Virus record (IMG/VR): IMGVR_UViG_3300027747_000922
Span: 1-43,700 of that record
Reading direction: 5' to 3' (one strand)
Origin: a virus
DNA length: 43,700 nt
The translations under genes and the position numbers were made by a program. Shown here piece by piece: positions 42,078-43,700 of this stretch. Position 1 is the stretch's first letter. Each line of letters begins with the position of its first letter. The notes beneath the pieces were generated by a model, which ran no database searches, was not told where the DNA came from, and was given only the letters and a program-made list of their open reading frames with translations.

Positions 42078-43213
42078 ATGATTTTATGATGGATTACGAC
42101 AAGTTCAAACGGACTTGGACAGTCAAAACAGAATTACCAGTAGAGTTCAAACTAACATACTCTGCTGATATTTTCAATCCTTTGAACCATGACTTGGTAT
42201 CGTATAAGACTAACGATAGAGTGATGATTGTTATTGATCAGAATGTTCATAAGTTTTACACTGTAGAATTAATGAACTATTTCAATTCCCATAATGTTAA
42301 ATATTCTATGTTGGTTATTGATACTGACGAAGAAAGCAAGACATGGGAAGATGCAGACTATATTTTACAATTTTTTGAAGATGAAGGAGTGTTACGCCGT
42401 GAACCGATTATCGCCATTGGTGGTGGTGTCTTGCTTGACATTGTTGGGTTTGCTTGCAGCATATATCGCCGTGGAATCCCTTACATCAAAGTCCCAACTA
42501 CTTTACTGGCCATTGTTGATGCTTCCGTAGGGTCGAAGGTAGCAGTTAATCATTTTGAAAGACGCAATCGTCTTGGTGCATACTATCCACCAATTGCCAC
42601 ATTGATCGACAAGAAGTTCATTAAGACACAAAGTGAACGTGAAATCGTTAATGGTATTGCTGAGATATTCAAGTTAGCAGTTATCAAATCACCAGAACTA
42701 TTCACACTACTTGAAGAGAATGCTGAACTGTTGATTGAAGAGAAGTTTCAGCACGGCGCAGTACCAGTTCGTGTCATCAATCTTGCTATCACAGATATGA
42801 TTGCTGAACTTGGTCCTAATCTATGGGAAAGAAAACTAGATCGATGTGTAGACTTTGGTCACACATTCAGTCCTGTGATTGAGATGACAAATATACCAGA
42901 ATTATTGCATGGGGAAGCAGTAGCACTTGATTGCTTGTATAGTTCATGTATTGCTTGTCTGCGTGGTTACATAGGTCAGAGTGTTCTCAACAGAATATTC
43001 AATCTAGCAAAACGATTAAAACTAAAAACATTTCATGAAGGTTTCACAAACATGGAATTACTTCAGAAAAGTTTATCGGACGCAACTAAACATCGTAATG
43101 GTAATCAGTATGCACCGTTGCCAATATATGTGGGTAATTATAAAATTGTGAATGATATTACAAAATCGGAAATGGAATACGCTATCGCACTTTTTAGGAC
43201 TTATCATGATTAA
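42074..43213 (+). CDS. Sugar phosphate cyclase (EEVS/DHQS superfamily)
   Basis: 379 residues. NAD site G-G-G-V-L-L-D (116-122), P-T-T-L-L-A-I-V-D, E197-x2-K200, D260-F-G-H263-T-F-S-P267 and L-H279-G-E. Probable metal ligands are E197, H263 and H279. Dehydroquinate synthases have N-F-G-H-T-F-G-H; D-F-G-H-T-F-S-P and N-R-L-G-x-Y-x-P-P (166-173) are what I know from 2-epi-5-epi-valiolone-type synthases, which cyclise sedoheptulose 7-phosphate. So a C7-cyclitol product is more likely than shikimate. Coupled to the kinase and the SDR. Confidence 0.75.
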   Translation: MNDFMMDYDKFKRTWTVKTELPVEFKLTYSADIFNPLNHDLVSYKTNDRVMIVIDQNVHKFYTVELMNYFNSHNVKYSMLVIDTDEESKTWEDADYILQFFEDEGVLRREPIIAIGGGVLLDIVGFACSIYRRGIPYIKVPTTLLAIVDASVGSKVAVNHFERRNRLGAYYPPIATLIDKKFIKTQSEREIVNGIAEIFKLAVIKSPELFTLLEENAELLIEEKFQHGAVPVRVINLAITDMIAELGPNLWERKLDRCVDFGHTFSPVIEMTNIPELLHGEAVALDCLYSSCIACLRGYIGQSVLNRIFNLAKRLKLKTFHEGFTNMELLQKSLSDATKHRNGNQYAPLPIYVGNYKIVNDITKSEMEYAIALFRTYHD

Positions 43214-43700
43214 GAAAAATGCTGTGGTGACAGGTTGCAGTTATGGTTTGGGTGCAGAGATTTGTCGTAAATTAATTGACGATGGTTATCATGTCTATGG
43301 TCTATCACGCAGTAAACCACCAGAAAGTTTCTTGAAATTTCCAGAAGATTTTACATGGGTTGAATGTGATATTTCAAGTTACGATGACGTTAGATTGGCA
43401 TTCAAATATATGAACCAATATACCGATATCCTAGTCAATAATGCTGGTGTATTTACTGGTGGAAAGTTTGCAGCACAAAATCATGAAGCAATTGATAAAG
43501 TTATTGATGTTAATGTCAAAGGTGCGATGTATGTTACCAACGAAGCATTGAAGTGGATGCCATCAGGATCACGCATATTCTTTATTAATTCAGTTTCTGG
43601 TTTGTATGAGATAGAGTATGAAGCAATCTATGGTGCATCTAAACATGCACTCACTGCATTTGCGGGTGTGTTAGGTAAAGAATTGCAAAGTCGTGGCATC
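43206..43700 (+). CDS. SDR oxidoreductase, 5' part
   Basis: First 165 residues; the window ends inside the gene. T9-G-C-S-Y-G14-L-G16 dinucleotide site, N-N-A-G (78-81), S129, Y142-x-x-x-K146. Overlaps the cyclase end by eight bases. A cyclitol or ketose dehydrogenase acting on the cyclase product fits, but SDR specificity cannot be read. Confidence 0.85.
   Translation, partial: MIKKNAVVTGCSYGLGAEICRKLIDDGYHVYGLSRSKPPESFLKFPEDFTWVECDISSYDDVRLAFKYMNQYTDILVNNAGVFTGGKFAAQNHEAIDKVIDVNVKGAMYVTNEALKWMPSGSRIFFINSVSGLYEIEYEAIYGASKHALTAFAGVLGKELQSRGI

Noticed and set aside
1-43700. tRNA genes, CRISPR arrays, integrase or transposase
   Set aside because: No cloverleaf in the short gaps, no spaced repeats, no transposase/integrase motifs; the longest gap between genes is near 113 bases.

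Overview
The window is a contiguous, almost entirely plus-strand, tightly packed piece of a T4-like (Straboviridae/Kyanoviridae-type) myovirus genome. The call rests on a core set in familiar order: uvsY, uvsW, gp55, gp47, gp46, gp45, gp44, gp62, regA, gp43, uvsX and gp41. It also rests on accessory genes typical of aquatic T4-like phages: Hsp20, a CobS/MoxR-type ATPase, 2OG-Fe(II) oxygenases, peptide deformylase and sugar-nucleotide enzymes. DNA is AT-rich. No photosynthesis gene, tRNA, CRISPR array or integrase was seen, so the host (cyanobacterium, SAR11-like or another aquatic heterotroph) cannot be fixed from this sequence.

Layout: 1-479 is the end of a tail-tube-family gene (late/structural module). 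511-3259 holds uvsY, a DUF2452 gene, uvsW and a small Sm-like protein. 3278-7109 is a sugar/hydroxylase island (glycan-type gene, 2OG oxygenase, RmlB-like dehydratase, C-methyltransferase). 7111-11140 holds the late sigma gp55 and the gp47/gp46 nuclease, with an HNH-type gene between them. 11133-13032 is peptide deformylase plus a DruA-like (DUF4338) protein. 13104-18684 is a set of separately promoted units: a 55-aa ORF, a metalloprotease/vWA protein with its MoxR/CobS ATPase, a DUF262-HNH nuclease and a small HTH protein. 18755-25848 carries the clamp and clamp-loader block with regA and nucleotide-pool enzymes. 25861-33594 carries gp43, uvsX and gp41, interrupted by a DNA methyltransferase. 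33591-38100 has a fourth 2OG oxygenase, a second DruA-like protein and a ligase-like KxDG protein. 38120-43700 is a sugar/cyclitol cluster: glycosyltransferases, an O-methyltransferase, a nucleotidyltransferase, a kinase-like protein, a sugar phosphate cyclase and an SDR.

Regulation: at least seven good sigma70-type promoters (TTGACA-like, exactly 17 nt, TATAAT/TATACT-like) lie at gene junctions. Several have inverted repeats overlapping the -35 or spacer. One T4-type late promoter core (TATAAATA) precedes the gene at 35318. Many genes overlap by ATGA or TAATG, implying translational coupling.

Most notable: (1) a phage cluster whose cyclase has the FGHTFSP signature of C7-cyclitol synthases rather than dehydroquinate synthase; (2) two paralogous DruA/DUF4338-like proteins in one phage; (3) a methyltransferase cassette bounded by a 24-bp perfect direct repeat that duplicates the uvsX start; (4) AT-rich nuclease-like genes wedged between core gene pairs 55|47 and 44|62; (5) a free-standing DUF262-HNH restriction-like nuclease. 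All functional calls are by reading motifs; no database search was run.
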